Positions 1-10,792 of a stretch of DNA of 64,000 nucleotides are shown piece after piece. A model generated the notes under the pieces. That model had not been told where the DNA came from, did no database searches, and saw only the letters and a program-made list of their open reading frames with translations. Made by a program: the position numbers and the translations under genes. The stretch is from Tricholoma matsutake (Eukaryota > Basidiomycota > Agaricomycetes > Agaricales > Tricholomataceae). The stretch covers positions 11,718,001 to 11,782,000 of the forward strand of contig AP026539.1 in the NCBI GenBank assembly GCA_026075535.2, written 5' to 3'. The first letter of the stretch is position 1. Every line of letters starts with the position of its first letter.

Positions 1-200
1 TGTTCATCGTCATTGTTGTCCTGCATTTGTTGTCATTCTTGTCGTTGTTGTCCGCATCCATCATCATCCCCTGCATTGTCGTCCGTCATCATCCCCTGCA
101 TCATCATCCCCTGTGTCCTCCCCCACATTCATTGTCATCCCCCACATTCATTCTCATCCCCCTGCATTCATTGTCATCCCCTGTGTTCACCATCCTGTTG
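1..200. repeat. C-rich short tandem repeat
   Basis: Irregular reiterations of units resembling CATTGTCATCCCC and CATCATCCCCTGCAT run through the first 200 bases. Both strands give open frames made of low-complexity Cys/His/Pro/Ser protein, which I treat as artefacts of the repeat. It lies inside the partial hAT-like element that ends at 1121. Confidence 0.6.
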
Positions 201-266
201 TTTGTTGCCCCCACCATTGGCCGTTCTGGTCATTTGTGTTCGTGTTGTCATTTGACATCCCCTGTC

Positions 267-470
267 AGCACCTCCATCTCCCCCTATGAGCAGTGGCTTG
301 CAGGCAGGGTGGTGGTGCTTTGTGACATGGCACCCGTTGCCACCCTGCAAGCAGAGGCTCGCAGCGGTGGCATAGGGTAGGTGGAAGGTGGCAGCCATGG
401 TCATTATGATCCAGATTCCAGAAACTGGCCCATTTACACCCTGCAAGCAGCAGCTTGCAGCAGCAGCATA
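267..470. repeat. Cluster of three ~50-base hairpins
   Basis: Three imperfect inverted repeats lie in a row: 267-319 (ends AGCACC / GGTGCT), 329-380 and 437-470. The inner stems differ but stay self-complementary; for example CTGCAAGC pairs with GCTTGCAG at 441-460 across a 4-base loop. Members of the same family recur at 10200-10426, 36371-36895, 52848-53239 and 60102-60152. The function is unknown. Confidence 0.6.
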
Positions 471-520
471 GGACTCGGGAGTGTCGTTGGGTGGGTGGGC
501 AATGTCAATATCAAAAGAAC

Positions 521-634
521 CTAAAATTGAAGAAAAAACATTTCATTAGTTAGTTAGATAGTAAAAGAAAGAAAAAAACTATGAAAAAAAAACATACCTT
601 TGGGCCCAAACGACATTAGGTCGTCGTTTGGGCC
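521..634 (-). other. Hairpin followed by intron-like segment
   Basis: On the minus strand a palindrome (602-634, arms GGCCCAAACGAC and its complement) is followed by GTATGT at 597, a CTAACTAACTAAT branch-like stretch and TTTTAG at 521. This gives a 77-base intron-like unit. The same order, palindrome of the GGGCNCAAAYRA type then a 60-70-base intron, occurs at 9647-9891 (twice) and 36247-36345. No convincing protein is encoded on either side. Confidence 0.5.
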
Positions 635-1123
635 GCCTACTTTGTGTTCATTTGTTTGTGTGGTCATTTTTCGTGGACACGGCGAGGTTGGTGTTGGTCG
701 TGTGGTCGTGGGAAGTTATCTGGCAAGTGGTGCCACTTTTGTTTTTGGGAGCACAAACGTGACCACATGGTCCATGTGCTGCCACAGGGTATATAAACAC
801 CCACCAAACGAGTACTTTCATTGTGTGCCCATCCCACTTCACTAATAATTAGTTATAATTAGTAGTTATATTAGTTCTTTTTCACTGTATATATGTAGCT
901 TTAACTGTATATACTGTACATTTATATACAGCAAAAAGACCGGTCGCAACTGATTGCAACCGGTCTTTGATCAGTTTTTAGATATTTTCTAAGTGAGGCA
1001 ACCAGCAACCCAACCAACTCCCAAACCAAGCAACTGCAACCAACAGTCCGGTTGCAATCAGTTGGGTTCAGTTGGGTTTCGGTTGTTTTTTCGGTCCATC
1101 CAACTGGACCTTCGAACACTAAT

Positions 1124-2283
1124 CATGCATTACAATATGCCAAAGGTAACAATGACTTTTTTGGTGGGATTATTATGATATTTGCTGGTGACTTCTATCA
1201 GTATCCACCTGTTTTTGGTAGTCCTTTGTACTCACATATTAAAGACTATGCCAAAGCTACAGAACAAGAACTAATGAAACACCTAGGTCGTCTGGCTTGG
1301 AAATCAGTTACAGAGGTAATAATATTAGAAGAACAAAAGTGTATGAAGAATGATCCAGAATATGGTGAAGCAGTACTTAGATTATGAAAGTGACAGTGCA
1401 CTGCTGATGATGTTAAGTTATTCAATAGTTGTGTTGTACTGTCACCAGATAATCCACAAGGCATTGGTATGAGTACAGACACAAACAGAAATGCAACGGC
1501 AATAGTTGCAACAAATCTTTTGCGACAAGCTATCAACATGCAAAGAGCAAATGCAAACTGTCCTACTGATGAACTGACTATGTGTGCTGCATTGGATACT
1601 GCAAGTGGTAGTATTATACCACAGCCTTCAAGGTCTGATCTTCTAAATGCTGCTGTATCCAAGTTGGGTAATGAAGGAGCTCTACCTGGATTTATTCTGA
1701 TGTACATTGGAATGCCAGTTATACTGCATAAGAAAAACATTTCAACAGAATTGGGTATAACTAATGGATCTCAAGGTATTCTGAGAAGTTTTTTAACTGC
1801 AGTATGTCCTTCAGGCTTTACATATTGCATAGGTGCTATTGTTGAGTTTCCAAGCAGTAAGGCTGCATTGCAAAAGTTACCACCCAAATTATTTCCACTT
1901 GAACCTATTAAGTGGACATTTTCAGCAAAAATCAAATTGCAAGATGATAACAATAATGTACAGATAGTAAAAGCAAGAATACAATGTAGCCAGATGCCTT
2001 TTGAACCAGGGTTTGCATCAACTGGTCACTCTGCACAAGGCAAAACAATGCAAAATGTTCTGGCTTGGTTACATGAGGGTGGGTTTGCTGCATATGTATC
2101 AGCTTCTTGTCCCAAGTCTCAAAATGACCTTTCCATCATTCAGCCTGTAACCCTTTCAGATCTCAATAAACCATTACCATATGATTTAATACAAGAAACA
2201 AAATGGCATGAAGTCTTGCAGCACAATACTCTAATATGACATAGGTTTAAAACTGGTACTCTACTTGTTGTTCCTGATCCTGA
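1124..2283 (+). pseudogene. PIF1-like helicase (Helitron-type), 5' truncated and decayed
   Basis: One reading frame from about 1124 to 2239 encodes the C-terminal half of a PIF1/RRM3-type helicase of the kind found in fungal Helitrons. Visible motifs are FGGIIMIFAGDFYQYPPV (helicase motif II/III, GDxxQxPPV) near 1165 and GFASTGHSAQGKT (late helicase motif) near 2010-2045. The Walker A part is missing because the hAT-like element ends at 1121, right at the truncation. The frame is broken by TGA codons at 1385 and about 1391, and by another at 2237, after which homology-like sequence (GTLLVVPDPE) continues to about 2283. At least one TGA sits where arginine is expected (RLRK...). No Rep/HUH nuclease is present in the window, so Helitron origin is inferred from family knowledge. 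It cannot make a full helicase. Confidence 0.7.
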
Positions 2284-2289
2284 AGAAGA

Positions 2290-3204
2290 ATGGAACAAAA
2301 AATAATTAAAGGAAAGGTAATTTTCAATGAAATGGGCAATAAAAGAAAGACAGAAAGCAGTAACTGTGATGCTGATAATCCTACTGCCAAAAAGAGAAAA
2401 CAGAATCAGAGCCATGCTTCTGCTGTGAATATTCCTGTGTGTGACTTAATTCCATACTTATGCCAGTGGTCAAGTAGTGACTGGTCTTGTTCATATGACT
2501 CTATATTCACATCCTACTTTTGTCTATACAACCAATTTCATTCAGACATGCAAGTCATTTGGAGCAATAAGTCTCCATGCACAAACCTGATGGCTAATTT
2601 ATTTGATCAGCTGCAAAATATCCAAACATCTAGTATAATGAATGATGCCAGAGACCAGCTCAGAGACTATCTTTTTTCATGTAACAATGATATGTTTCCT
2701 AGGTCTGGGCCCAGGTTGGTGGATATAACTGAAATTATAAAGTTAATTGATCCACATAATTCTGAACAGATGGTAGTTGTATGTTCTTGTGCTACTTGTG
2801 ACTACAATGTACAGATCCCAATTGCTATGAGAATAACTTACATCCCAACTCCTGGTCTCTGGGCATCAAATGCAGTGGATCTTGGTCTATGTGTAAATGC
2901 TACCTATACAACATCAGAAACATGGGTTAAAATACTCCTGAAACATGCTCTGAACAACATAGGAGACAATGAGGCTGCTACTATTGTTCATTATCAGTTA
3001 CATTGTAATCAGGCTATTCAGCAGACTCTTTGTTTTGAAAGTGTGTTACCTCCCTCTTGGGCAATTGAGATCAATCCTGAACTACAACCTCTAACAATTC
3101 CATCACTGAAACTGTACTTGAGGACAGTGCAAGGTGAGCAGTGTTACCATTTGAGAGCAATCATTTATGTAGGAGGACAGCATTTTACAGTTGACTTTTC
3201 ATAG
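2290..3204 (+). CDS. Cysteine-protease-like protein next to PIF1 helicase
   Basis: A 304-codon frame follows the helicase in another phase. It starts with a basic, low-complexity stretch (KKRK near residue 35), then has DWSCSYDSIF with Cys67 and ends with GGQHFTVDFS (His298). A Cys in an S-C-x-Y-D-S-x-F context early and a G-x-H-F near the end is the layout of papain-fold (USP/OTU/ULP-like) peptidases. I recall such a domain fused C-terminal to PIF1 helicases in basidiomycete Helitron-like proteins, so this is probably the tail of the same ancestral protein separated by a frameshift. A CSCATC motif near residue 160 could bind metal. The frame stops at 3202-3204, where coding-like sequence (DDTIWNYDGA) continues in a shifted phase, so the end is probably also damaged. 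The start codon is not meaningful. Confidence 0.5.
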   Translation: MEQKIIKGKVIFNEMGNKRKTESSNCDADNPTAKKRKQNQSHASAVNIPVCDLIPYLCQWSSSDWSCSYDSIFTSYFCLYNQFHSDMQVIWSNKSPCTNLMANLFDQLQNIQTSSIMNDARDQLRDYLFSCNNDMFPRSGPRLVDITEIIKLIDPHNSEQMVVVCSCATCDYNVQIPIAMRITYIPTPGLWASNAVDLGLCVNATYTTSETWVKILLKHALNNIGDNEAATIVHYQLHCNQAIQQTLCFESVLPPSWAIEINPELQPLTIPSLKLYLRTVQGEQCYHLRAIIYVGGQHFTVDFS

Positions 3205-3727
3205 ATGATACAATTTGGAATTATGATGGTGCAAAAAATAATGGTAGACCTTATTTTTATACAAAAATAATGACAAGTGGTGAATGGAATGCAGAGCAGC
3301 TGTTATGATATGATGGAAGAAATATGTATCTGCTAATATATGGATCATAAAGTTTGAGACCAAACAGTGATTTGGAAAATGTAAGTCAGAGTCATTCATC
3401 ATGCACTCGTTTGCCAATAACATCTTCCTCAAGAAGATCGTCAGCGATGACACGATGTTTCCTACTAATCACTTCAGTTTCCATACTGCTTGTGTTTTTC
3501 AACTGTTCACATTGGTCTTTGAACAGCTAAAAGTTCTTTAGTATAAATTGACAGCTTATAATGTTGAACAAACCTGAGCACCAATCCAACTAACTAACAT
3601 AATAGAATCTAGCCTTGTCAGAAACACTTGGCTTGAGCCTACTTTGATAGAGCGAAAACATAATGAGGCCTCAATGAGATGACCATGCCAGAAAATGTTA
3701 GGCATAGCCTCAACTTTGTGCAACTTC
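3205..3727. other. No gene recognised
   Basis: AT-rich sequence after the protease-like ORF. The first 60 bases may still be decayed coding sequence of that protein. I see no repeat, RNA gene or further coding signal. Confidence 0.5.
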
Positions 3728-4413
3728 CTAAAAGTCCAGTATGATGTTATATATAATATGAGACATTGAATTAATCACAGACTCATCATCATCTGGAATA
3801 ATTTCAAAAAAAGAGACTACATTGTCATCCGTAAACTTGAAATGGTTGGTTGCAATGAGATCAGCCAACACATGATCAGGATCAAAGTCATGAGGAACAG
3901 GTGCTTCAGAAAACATATTGTATGCACTTGGTGTAATGAACCTGGTCTGAGCGAGAATGGCATCCAAAGTACCAACAACATTGCCAACATAAGGTCACAT
4001 GACACCTTCTGCAAACGAGTCCTCAAAGAAAACATAAATCTGCTGAAGTGCAGAAATGGCCTTTTTGAATAAGACTTCATCAGGTCCTACGATACTGAGC
4101 TTGTACAAAAGGGACCGGTTGATGTTTGGGTTGAACCTGATGAGTTTTCAGAATGTATAGAATGCATATGTTACTGGACTGACTTTGTTTTCTTCATAAT
4201 GGGAGGTAACAAATAATCGGTGATGTATCCAGTGACATCAAGGACAACTTCCTTGGAAGTATCCTTCCAGACAAGAAAGGTGTAGCTGCCAGGCATAACA
4301 TTGATCTGAAATGTGCATCTTATCTTAGTGTCATCATCGTACTCATAGAGTTGCAGTTTCCCATGAGTTTCCGATTCAACTCGTGTGTTTGCCCACTTTG
4401 TCAGACTATTCAC
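3728..4413 (-). pseudogene. Degenerate hypothetical gene
   Basis: Reading leftwards from 4413 the minus strand encodes VESETHGKLQLYEYDDDTK..., then after a phase change near 4175 ...INRSLLYKLSIVGPDEVLF..., and finally ...DAILAQTRFITPSAYNMFSE... to a stop at 3728. Joining them needs one frame change and tolerates stops near 4150 and 4000; the latter is TGA where CGA would continue the frame. The protein-like composition across three blocks suggests a real but dead gene. I do not recognise the family. A disrupted intron could explain the phase change instead. Confidence 0.35.
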
Positions 4414-5011
4414 TGTTGATCATGATCAGAAGTAAGCGGGAAAGAGTCACATTTGACATATTGCAATTGTCCTCTGATAACATGTGGACTGATAATGCAA
4501 CAGGTATTGAGGAAGCCATGCAGAATGGACAGTGCAAGCAGCAGGAGAAAAGCACCACGATATCTGCTCAGATGAGTGTTTTGAAGGAGATATGGTGTGC
4601 ATGGTCAAAATGATATTGAAATTTTAGCCATACAAACTGAGCACATGTGCAGGTGCACACTGAACCTAGGATTTATAATTTGCAGTGGCTGACATGAATA
4701 AGATTGAGGAACATGCACAAAAGCCTGTTATGACAATTAATGGATGTTGCTATGCATGGAAAAGCACCCGGAATGCATCCTAATGGTACATCTGCACCTA
4801 ATGGTACATCCATCCTGATTAATAGAGGATGGATCAATAAGAAATCACATTAAAACACTAGTTAACAAACATGCACCACACAATTCCCATGGATTCTGCA
4901 AATGAACAGCTGCCCATTAAGACCTCCATCACCCAAAACTCTCGACAGTGAGTACATATAGATATATGTTTTGTTGACACATATACATATCTTGGGACAG
5001 GAAATGTAGCA
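4414..5011. other. No gene recognised
   Basis: Sequence between two degenerate hypothetical genes that are transcribed away from each other. Short frames only. No RNA gene or repeat is apparent. Confidence 0.45.
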
Positions 5012-5649
5012 GTGATAAAAGTTTTGAAGGAGAAGACACTACAGCAATGGCAAATCAGAAGAAACAAAGAGTTAACGAGGATAAGTAAGGCTGCACTCAC
5101 TGATCACACACACTTATTCATTCTGACAAAAACTGGAGCAGTGCGAATAATACTGTATGCAAGTCAACTGAGAAGTCGCCAGATCACAGCAAGCAAGATA
5201 TTACCATGTCGACGAGTAGAAACAAGTGAGTATAGTATGCAAGCATCAAGTCCAGCTGTTGCTTACATACTTACAAGAGATTTGCGCGATGATATCAAAA
5301 CCTTGCCTTGCGTTCAATGGTTCTGCTACAACAACAATAGCAAGATTGTGGTGCCTTCAAAAATCTGCTTCAGTAATCTATTTGAGGACAAAACAGCTGC
5401 TCACCTTAATGCTCTGGATACTATAAACCCCATTTCAGCACTGTTTGTCAACCTGGCAATGGCTGACCCAACATTGATACAGTCACAGGGTTCTTACATT
5501 GTGTCAAGGGCAGACTCACATACAACCCACCTGTTTTTGCTCAGCGTAACAGTATATTCATCACTGTTGTCAGGTTCTACTGCATGATCCCTGTCAGTCG
5601 CATTTTTGGACCATACATTCCTGTGAGCAATTGCAGTTTTGGGAGCAGT
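5012..5649 (+). pseudogene. Hypothetical gene fragment interrupted by element A
   Basis: A 191-codon frame (5012-5587) has plausible protein composition in its second half (DDIKTLPCVQWFCYNNNSK, then FEDKTAAHLNALDTINPIS). A GTGAGT at about 5226 and TTACAAG at about 5278 could delimit an intron. The region stops at the TTTGG target duplication of element A (5650-5654), and the other side of that insertion resumes at 33691 with a spliced coding fragment on the same strand. The two pieces may therefore have been one locus before element A landed, though I cannot show they share a reading frame. The family is not recognised. Confidence 0.35.
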
Positions 5650-5654
5650 TTTGG

Positions 5655-6348
5655 TGTCAAGAACCATTCCTTGCCCGATCGGAACCTGCATCCATCTGAC
5701 CCTTTTCCACACCTTGAACCCAACATTTGTCAACTCCTCCCACTTTTGTTCCCAGCCGCCTTGCACTGCCCACACTGCTGTGCACCAGGCCACCTTGTAC
5801 AGCAACCATGGCTGCCTTCCCAAGGCTGCTGTCCCTTTTGCAAATTTGACTATGGATTCCTGTGTGGCTCCCGCTAGGTAATTTATCTACGCAGTCGAGA
5901 CACTGCTGCAGCCTCTGCTTCCATTCTGCCTTTATTCCAGACTACAGTATTCAAGCTTAGTTAGTTTCGCCTTGTATTCCTCAGTTTGTATATCGACATA
6001 GACTTGACAAAGCCCCGTCTTTAACTTGCCAATCTAAATCTTGTTCTACTCCTACCTCTGTCCTCTAAGAGTCTGAACTTCATTCGACTCAACCTCTAGT
6101 TCTTCCTCCCAAGCTTTGGTCTCATCTCAACTTAACCCAAGTCCCTCCATACTCCTTCCCATATTTACCCGCACTTCCCTGCTCCTACCTCCAAACCTTT
6201 GTCTCAAAATTAGGACACCAGATGAGGTGAAGGGCACAGCTTCTTATAAGTTGAAGCCAAGTCCTTTCTGTTCCCCTTTGCTATAACCCAATAACTTTCC
6301 GTTATCAACATCTGCAGGGTCCGACCGGATTCCGACATGCCTTCTAGA
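5655..6348 (+). repeat. 5' LTR of element A
   Basis: Starts TGTCAAGAACC and matches 32985-33690 nearly throughout. The match fades after CCTTCTAGA at about 6348, where the other LTR continues to GTTCTTAACA. A TATTCAAG TATA-like motif is followed by GCCTTGTATTCCTCAG, the same spacing and initiator-like sequence as in the B-type LTR. Further A-type LTRs are solo copies at 46010-46715 (minus) and 48010-51532. Confidence 0.88.
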
Positions 6349-6583
6349 ATAGTATATACGAACTCACACTTCACTCGTCTCATTCCTCTCTATGACCCCT
6401 ACTGAGACCTGCCAGTGCACAAACAGAAATTCCCAATGCGCTAGTACTATTCCTGGGATCTCTGCAATTCAGCAATCCACCCTTCCCAACCCTCGACCCA
6501 CCACTACTTTCAGAGTATCTTCCAGACCCTCAAACATCTTCTGACAAATTGGCTCGGGAGCCCCCTTAATCAGTGCTAATCTC

Positions 6584-7790
6584 ATGTCCACCCATGCGCC
6601 ACACCCTTCCACCAACCCAGAAGGTTTTCGATCAAGAACTCCCCTTGAGTACATAGGGGGCATCAACCAGCCTGAACACTTTGGGTTGGAAGATCCTGGT
6701 CTAGAGGATGGACCTCCTGGTGGACCTGACAACCCTAGTGGTCCTGATGGCCCTGGGGTGACCCCGATCCCAATGATCCAGATGATCAACCTCCCATGGT
6801 GGAAAACCCTGATCCAGGGGATAGGTTCATAGATGTCCTTTACAACCTCTCGGAGAGTATCTGCACCCTTTGTCAGAACAATGCACCCAAGACTGAATAA
6901 ATCAAAGTTTGCAACCCTGACACTTTCGACGGTACCAACCCAAAGAAACTTAGAGACTTTCTAGTCTCATGTAATCTTCATTTCTGTGACCGCCCGCACA
7001 TATTTTCCTCTGATGAGAAAAAGATCATATTTATCCTTTCTTATCTTAAGGGATCAGCTCTTAGTTGGTTTGAGCCTGGTCTTAATGACCCAACAGATTC
7101 TGCACACTGGATGTGGGACTACAAAGCTTTCCTCGCCAAGCTGGAAAGCAACTTTGTCCTGCACAACCCAGTTGGAGACACGGAAAAAGCTCTCTCTGAC
7201 TTAGCAATGAAGAAAGGTGGTCATATCACAAAATATAATGTTGACTTCTGGGAATTAGCTTCTAGGGTCAACTGGAATGAAGCAGCCCTTTGTGACTGCT
7301 ATTTCCGCAGTCTCCTGCTCTGACTTCACATAGAAGTTCTCCGGGGTGGTAAACCCGATACTCTTGCAGAACTGCGCTTTCAAGCACAGGACAGTGACAA
7401 CATCTACTGGATGCAAGAAGATGAATCCTGCTTTGAAACAAAGAATTCCAGTAACTTCACTAACCCTAGTCAGAAGGACACTTCTAAAAGCCCTTCCCCA
7501 TCTACCAACCAATCCTCTTTGAACTCCGCCCACGGTAACACCTCCAACCAGCAGTCATCCATGACAAAGAACACTCCCCAGGACAAGCCCAAGCTGTCCA
7601 TCTCTGATAAGTTGGGGAAGAATGGCAAGCTTACTGGGGAGGAACGAGAACGTCACATGAGAGAATGACTTTGCCTCTACTGTGGTGAGGAAGGGCACAT
7701 AGCAGAAAACTGCTCAAAATCCAAGGCTGCAAAAGTCTGTGCTTCCGCTGTTATTCCCGACACTGTGGACTCAGAAAAATAGTCTGCAAC
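6584..7790 (+). pseudogene. gag: Gag of element A (broken)
   Basis: The capsid-like part reads FDGTNPKKLRDFLVSCNLHF near 6930 and then IFILSYLKGSALSWFEPGL near 7030, the conserved retrotransposon Gag core. The frame is interrupted near 7320 and 7666. A CCHC zinc knuckle, CLYCGEEGHIAENC, lies at about 7674-7715 and would bind RNA. A proline/glycine/aspartate-rich N-terminal stretch (about 6600-6800) precedes the core. Several stops and at least one phase change are present, so no full Gag can be made. Confidence 0.8.
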
Positions 7791-7839
7791 CCTCAGGAAA
7801 CAGCCATTGGGGCTGGGGGTTGCATTGACCTTACCCATT

Positions 7840-9021
7840 TGGCTGCCTACATTCATCTCAATGTGTCCACTCTTTCCGACCCTGACTCCCTGACCACTCT
7901 TTTAACCATTCCTGACAAATCTGCTCCTGTCTGAACTCTTATTGATTCTGGTTCCTCCCATTGGTTCCTCGATTCCTCCTTTGCATTGGATAACCAAATC
8001 AGCACAAAATCCATTAACCTGATTGGATTACGGCTCTTTGATGGATCTTGCAACTCCACCATAACTCAAGTTGTCCAACTTCCAGTCACTTCCCTACCGG
8101 TGAAATGTTCAATCTGTCATTTTATGTAACCTCAATAGACTCTTCCTGTTCTGCCATACTCAGTCATAACTGGCTGAAGCAATACAATCCATTGATTGAC
8201 TGGTCTTCAAGCCAAATCGCTTTCCGCTCTGCAGATCATAGAGGTCCAGCACTCCAGACGTCACCTTTGTCCCTGAACCGATACCCGTGGTTCACCCGCA
8301 CCTTTAGAACCCCCCATTCCACCTAAGTTTTCTCCTCCTGACATTTCGTTCATCAATGCTGCCATGTATGCGCGCACTAGCAAACTTCCTGGGGCAGTAG
8401 CTTTCCAGATGACCTTTGCTCCAGAAGGATTATCTGCCTGCTCTGCTCAATCTTCACACCTGCCAAATTTATTGGACATTCCCGCTGAGTATCATGAATT
8501 CGCTGATGTCTTTAATAAGACTAAGGCGGACACCCTTCCTCCACATCGCCCTTATGACCTCAAGATAGAGATGGAGGATAATGCTCCCCCTCCTCTGGGT
8601 CGCACATATTCCCTCTCTCCCTCTGAATTAGAAGCCTTATGAGTCTTCATTGATGAAAATGTCCGCTCAGGTTTCATTTGCCCCTCTAAATCCCCACACA
8701 GTGCTCCTATTCTCTTTGTCAAGAAGAAAGAGCCTACAACTTTGTGTTGACTACCAAGGCCTCAACTGTCTCACAGGACCGCTACCCACTTCCACTCATT
8801 TCTGACCTCCTCGACTCCCCCCAAAAAGCCCACTTGTTTACCAAGATAGACTTGCAACATGCCTATCACCTAGTCTGCATTGCGGATGGTGACGGATGGA
8901 AAACTACTTTCCGCACCCGCTATGGATCCTTCAAGTGGTTGGTAGTTCCATTCGGCCTCACTAATGCACCCGCAGCCTTCCAGGGGTTTATGAACAACAT
9001 CTTCAGCAACATGCTGGAGGT
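7840..9021 (+). pseudogene. pol: Pol of element A, part 1: protease and start of RT
   Basis: The aspartic protease is seen as RTLIDSGSSHWFLD near 7930 (catalytic D in DSGSS). After several breaks the RT begins with EYHEFADVFNKTKADTLPPH (8490), then DYQGLN and RYPLPLISDLLDSPQK (8775), IDLQHAYHLV (8850) and PFGLTNAPAAFQGFMN (8950). The coding sequence is cut at 9021 by the TIR element and resumes at 11063. Stops and frameshifts occur throughout. Confidence 0.85.
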
Positions 9022-9338
9022 CTTTACACTCCCCCCTGTATTCCTATAGGAATCCGATGATTCCGATGATTCCAATCAGAGTCCGATCGGAATCCAACCA
9101 TATTCCGATGTCATTTTCACCAGCCAAATTGACATGAAATGGCAGATTCAGTCCTAGTCCAGTCTGATGCAGTCTGATCAGAATCCGATTGGACCATCAG
9201 AATTTCCTAGGAATTTCTGACCATAGGAATCACATAGGAATATTCCGAGGTTATGCAGAGACATTGGACAACATAGGATTCCGATAGGAATGATAGCAGC
9301 ATTGCTTAGTAATAGTAGAAAAAGTAGACACCCATGAC

Positions 9339-9404
9339 AGAATTGAACCCCAGAGCTCTAATATGATTACATAAACTTACAGTAACAACAAGACCACTAC
9401 ACTA
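9339..9404 (-). other. tRNA-like sequence (pol III A and B boxes)
   Basis: On the minus strand TAGTGTAGTGG (9404-9394) fits an A box and GGTTCAATTCTG (9350-9339) a B box, about 45 bases apart, as in tRNA genes and SINE heads. The acceptor and anticodon stems do not fold cleanly by eye, so this is a tRNA relic or SINE head rather than a working tRNA. Confidence 0.45.
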
Positions 9405-9509
9405 AGTGGTCATTGCAGGTACGTGCTTGTACTGCACTACATACCATTCCCGTGGGTGTGATGACAAAGCACAAAGCCGCATCACCACACCTGCCAGCTC
9501 ATCATTCTC

Positions 9510-9588
9510 CCACCACCACCACCACCACCACCACCACCTCAACCACCACCACCACCACCACCTCAACCACCACCACCACCACCATACC
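9510..9588. repeat. (ACC)n microsatellite
   Basis: Three runs of CAC/ACC triplets are separated by CTCAA interruptions. They give long His or Thr runs in translation, which are not real proteins. The repeat lies inside the TIR element. Confidence 0.9.
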
Positions 9589-9646
9589 CACTCCCACTCC
9601 CACTCCCGTGCCGTCAAGAGGGGCCAATGGCCATCAACGGACACAA

Positions 9647-9891
9647 GCAGCCCAAATGATGGAATCGTCATTTGGGCTGCAGTAAGTTTTTTTTTTTTTC
9701 ATTCGTTTCTTGTTTTCTAAACTAACTAACATCTTTCTTTTGTTTTTTAGGTCCTAAACTACAGGGTAACAATGGACAGATGGACGGACTGGCCCAAATG
9801 ATGCAATCTGCGTTGTTTGAGCCCTAGGCAAGTTTTTTTTTTTTCCCTCTGATTTTGAGTTTACACTAACTGTTTTTCTTTTATCTTCTAG
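9647..9891 (+). other. Two hairpin plus intron-like units in tandem
   Basis: Unit 1: palindrome 9647-9680 (GCAGCCCAAATGAT with its partner), then GTAAGT at 9682, ACTAACTAAC and TTTTTTAG ending at 9750 (69 bases). Unit 2: palindrome 9791-9823, then GCAAGT at 9828 (a GC donor if real), CACTAACT and CTTCTAG ending at 9891 (64 bases). Both acceptors are followed by similar sequence, GTCCTAAACT and GTTCTAAGCT. A minus-strand version is at 521-634 and a plus-strand one at 36247-36345. Confidence 0.5.
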
Positions 9892-10199
9892 GTTCTAAGC
9901 TGTTGGTAACAGCGGAGGGATGTGAGACGACCCTGACAATGCCACCAGGGCCCCACCATGAACACCCATGGAGACAAAGAGGGATGGGGAGGGAGACAAG
10001 GAAGTGATGATGACAACAACAATGACAGGGAGGGGGAGATGAGAAGGTGGAGGGGGAGATGAGAGGGTGGAGGGTGGAGGGGGAGACGAGGGGAAGGCAA
10101 TGGGCACCAGCACTGGACAAGATGAGGGTGGCAAGGGACAACGAGGGGGGGATGACGAGGGGGTGGGGACGATGAGACGGCACCCCGAACAACACACCA

Positions 10200-10426
10200 C
10201 TCACCACCAGCCTCGCGAGCAACTGCTCGTGGGGTGGACAGTGGGTGGAATGATGACGAGGAGGGGGAGACGAGGGAGGAGGAGACGAGGGACACACAGG
10301 GGACACCATGCCACTGCCATGAGCATCTGCTTATGGGGTGGATTGTGGGGTCTACGAGAAGGAGACGGCACCCCAACACCCGAACCCCACCGCTGCGAGC
10401 TTTGCTCATAGGGTGGAACGGGTGCT
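10200..10426. repeat. Cluster of three ~50-base hairpins
   Basis: Hairpins at 10200-10247, 10302-10352 and 10374-10426 belong to the same family as 267-470. The inner stems are CGCGAGC/GCTCGTG, CATGAGC/GCTTATG and CTGCGAGC/GCTCATAG. The outer flanks pair CCAC(C) with GGTGG, and AACACCC with GGGTGCT in the third. Stem sequences differ while pairing is largely kept. Confidence 0.6.
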
Positions 10427-10722
10427 AATAGCTGTGTCACCACCTCCACACCAAAACACAACGCACCACCACTCCCTCCCCTCCCACAAAATGGGGGGGT
10501 GGTTTTTTGTTTTTGTAGAATTTTAAATAGTATAATTAATTGTCTCCCCCCTGCGTTTGTGTTGGGGGGTATATTTTTAATCTATATTAGTTATATTAGT
10601 TCCTCACGTCTTCACGAGGGCTAATCAATTTTTTTCAAGCTCTCGTGAGGGAGGTTAAAAATATGTGAACTATCCCTAAGTGCATTAAATGGACTTTGTA
10701 TTACATATTTAATAATTCTCCT

Positions 10723-10792
10723 GTGGCTCAACTGGTTGAGTGCTTGTTTAGTCATCATGTGACTTACATCCCATGGTCCATGGTTCAATCCC
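10723..10792 (+). other. tRNA-like sequence (pol III A and B boxes)
   Basis: TGGCTCAACTGG (10723-10734) fits an A box and GGTTCAATCCC (10782-10792) is a perfect B box. It faces the opposite way to the similar signal at 9339-9404 in the same element. No poly-A tail or flanking duplication was seen, so it may be a SINE head or a tRNA fossil. Confidence 0.5.

Larger units (their letters stand above)
1..1121. mobile_element. Right end of a non-autonomous hAT-like element
   Basis: The segment ends with TTCGAACACTA at 1121. Its reverse complement, TAGTGTTCGAAGGTCC, matches the ends of two complete hAT-like elements in this window (35762-37131 and 40702-41476), whose termini read TAGTGCTTAAAGGTCTGG and, at the right end, TAGTGTTTAAAGGTCTGG. 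Sub-terminal ACCGGTC/GACCGGT repeats (about 935-1060) resemble theirs. The left end and the matching 8-base target duplication lie outside the window. The interior holds the hairpin and intron-like module also found in the 35762 copy, in the opposite orientation. No transposase is visible. Confidence 0.6.

Noticed and set aside
9402..9720. Open frames encoding His-, Thr- or Trp-rich proteins on both strands
   Set aside because: They are translations of the (ACC)n microsatellite and lack any non-repetitive coding signal.
9881..10461. Several overlapping open frames of 80-170 codons
   Set aside because: GC-rich purine/pyrimidine-skewed repeat sequence with hairpins; all frames open on both strands give low-complexity protein.
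10723..10792. Functional tRNA gene
   Set aside because: A and B boxes are present, but the cloverleaf stems do not pair convincingly by eye and there is no clear anticodon arm.
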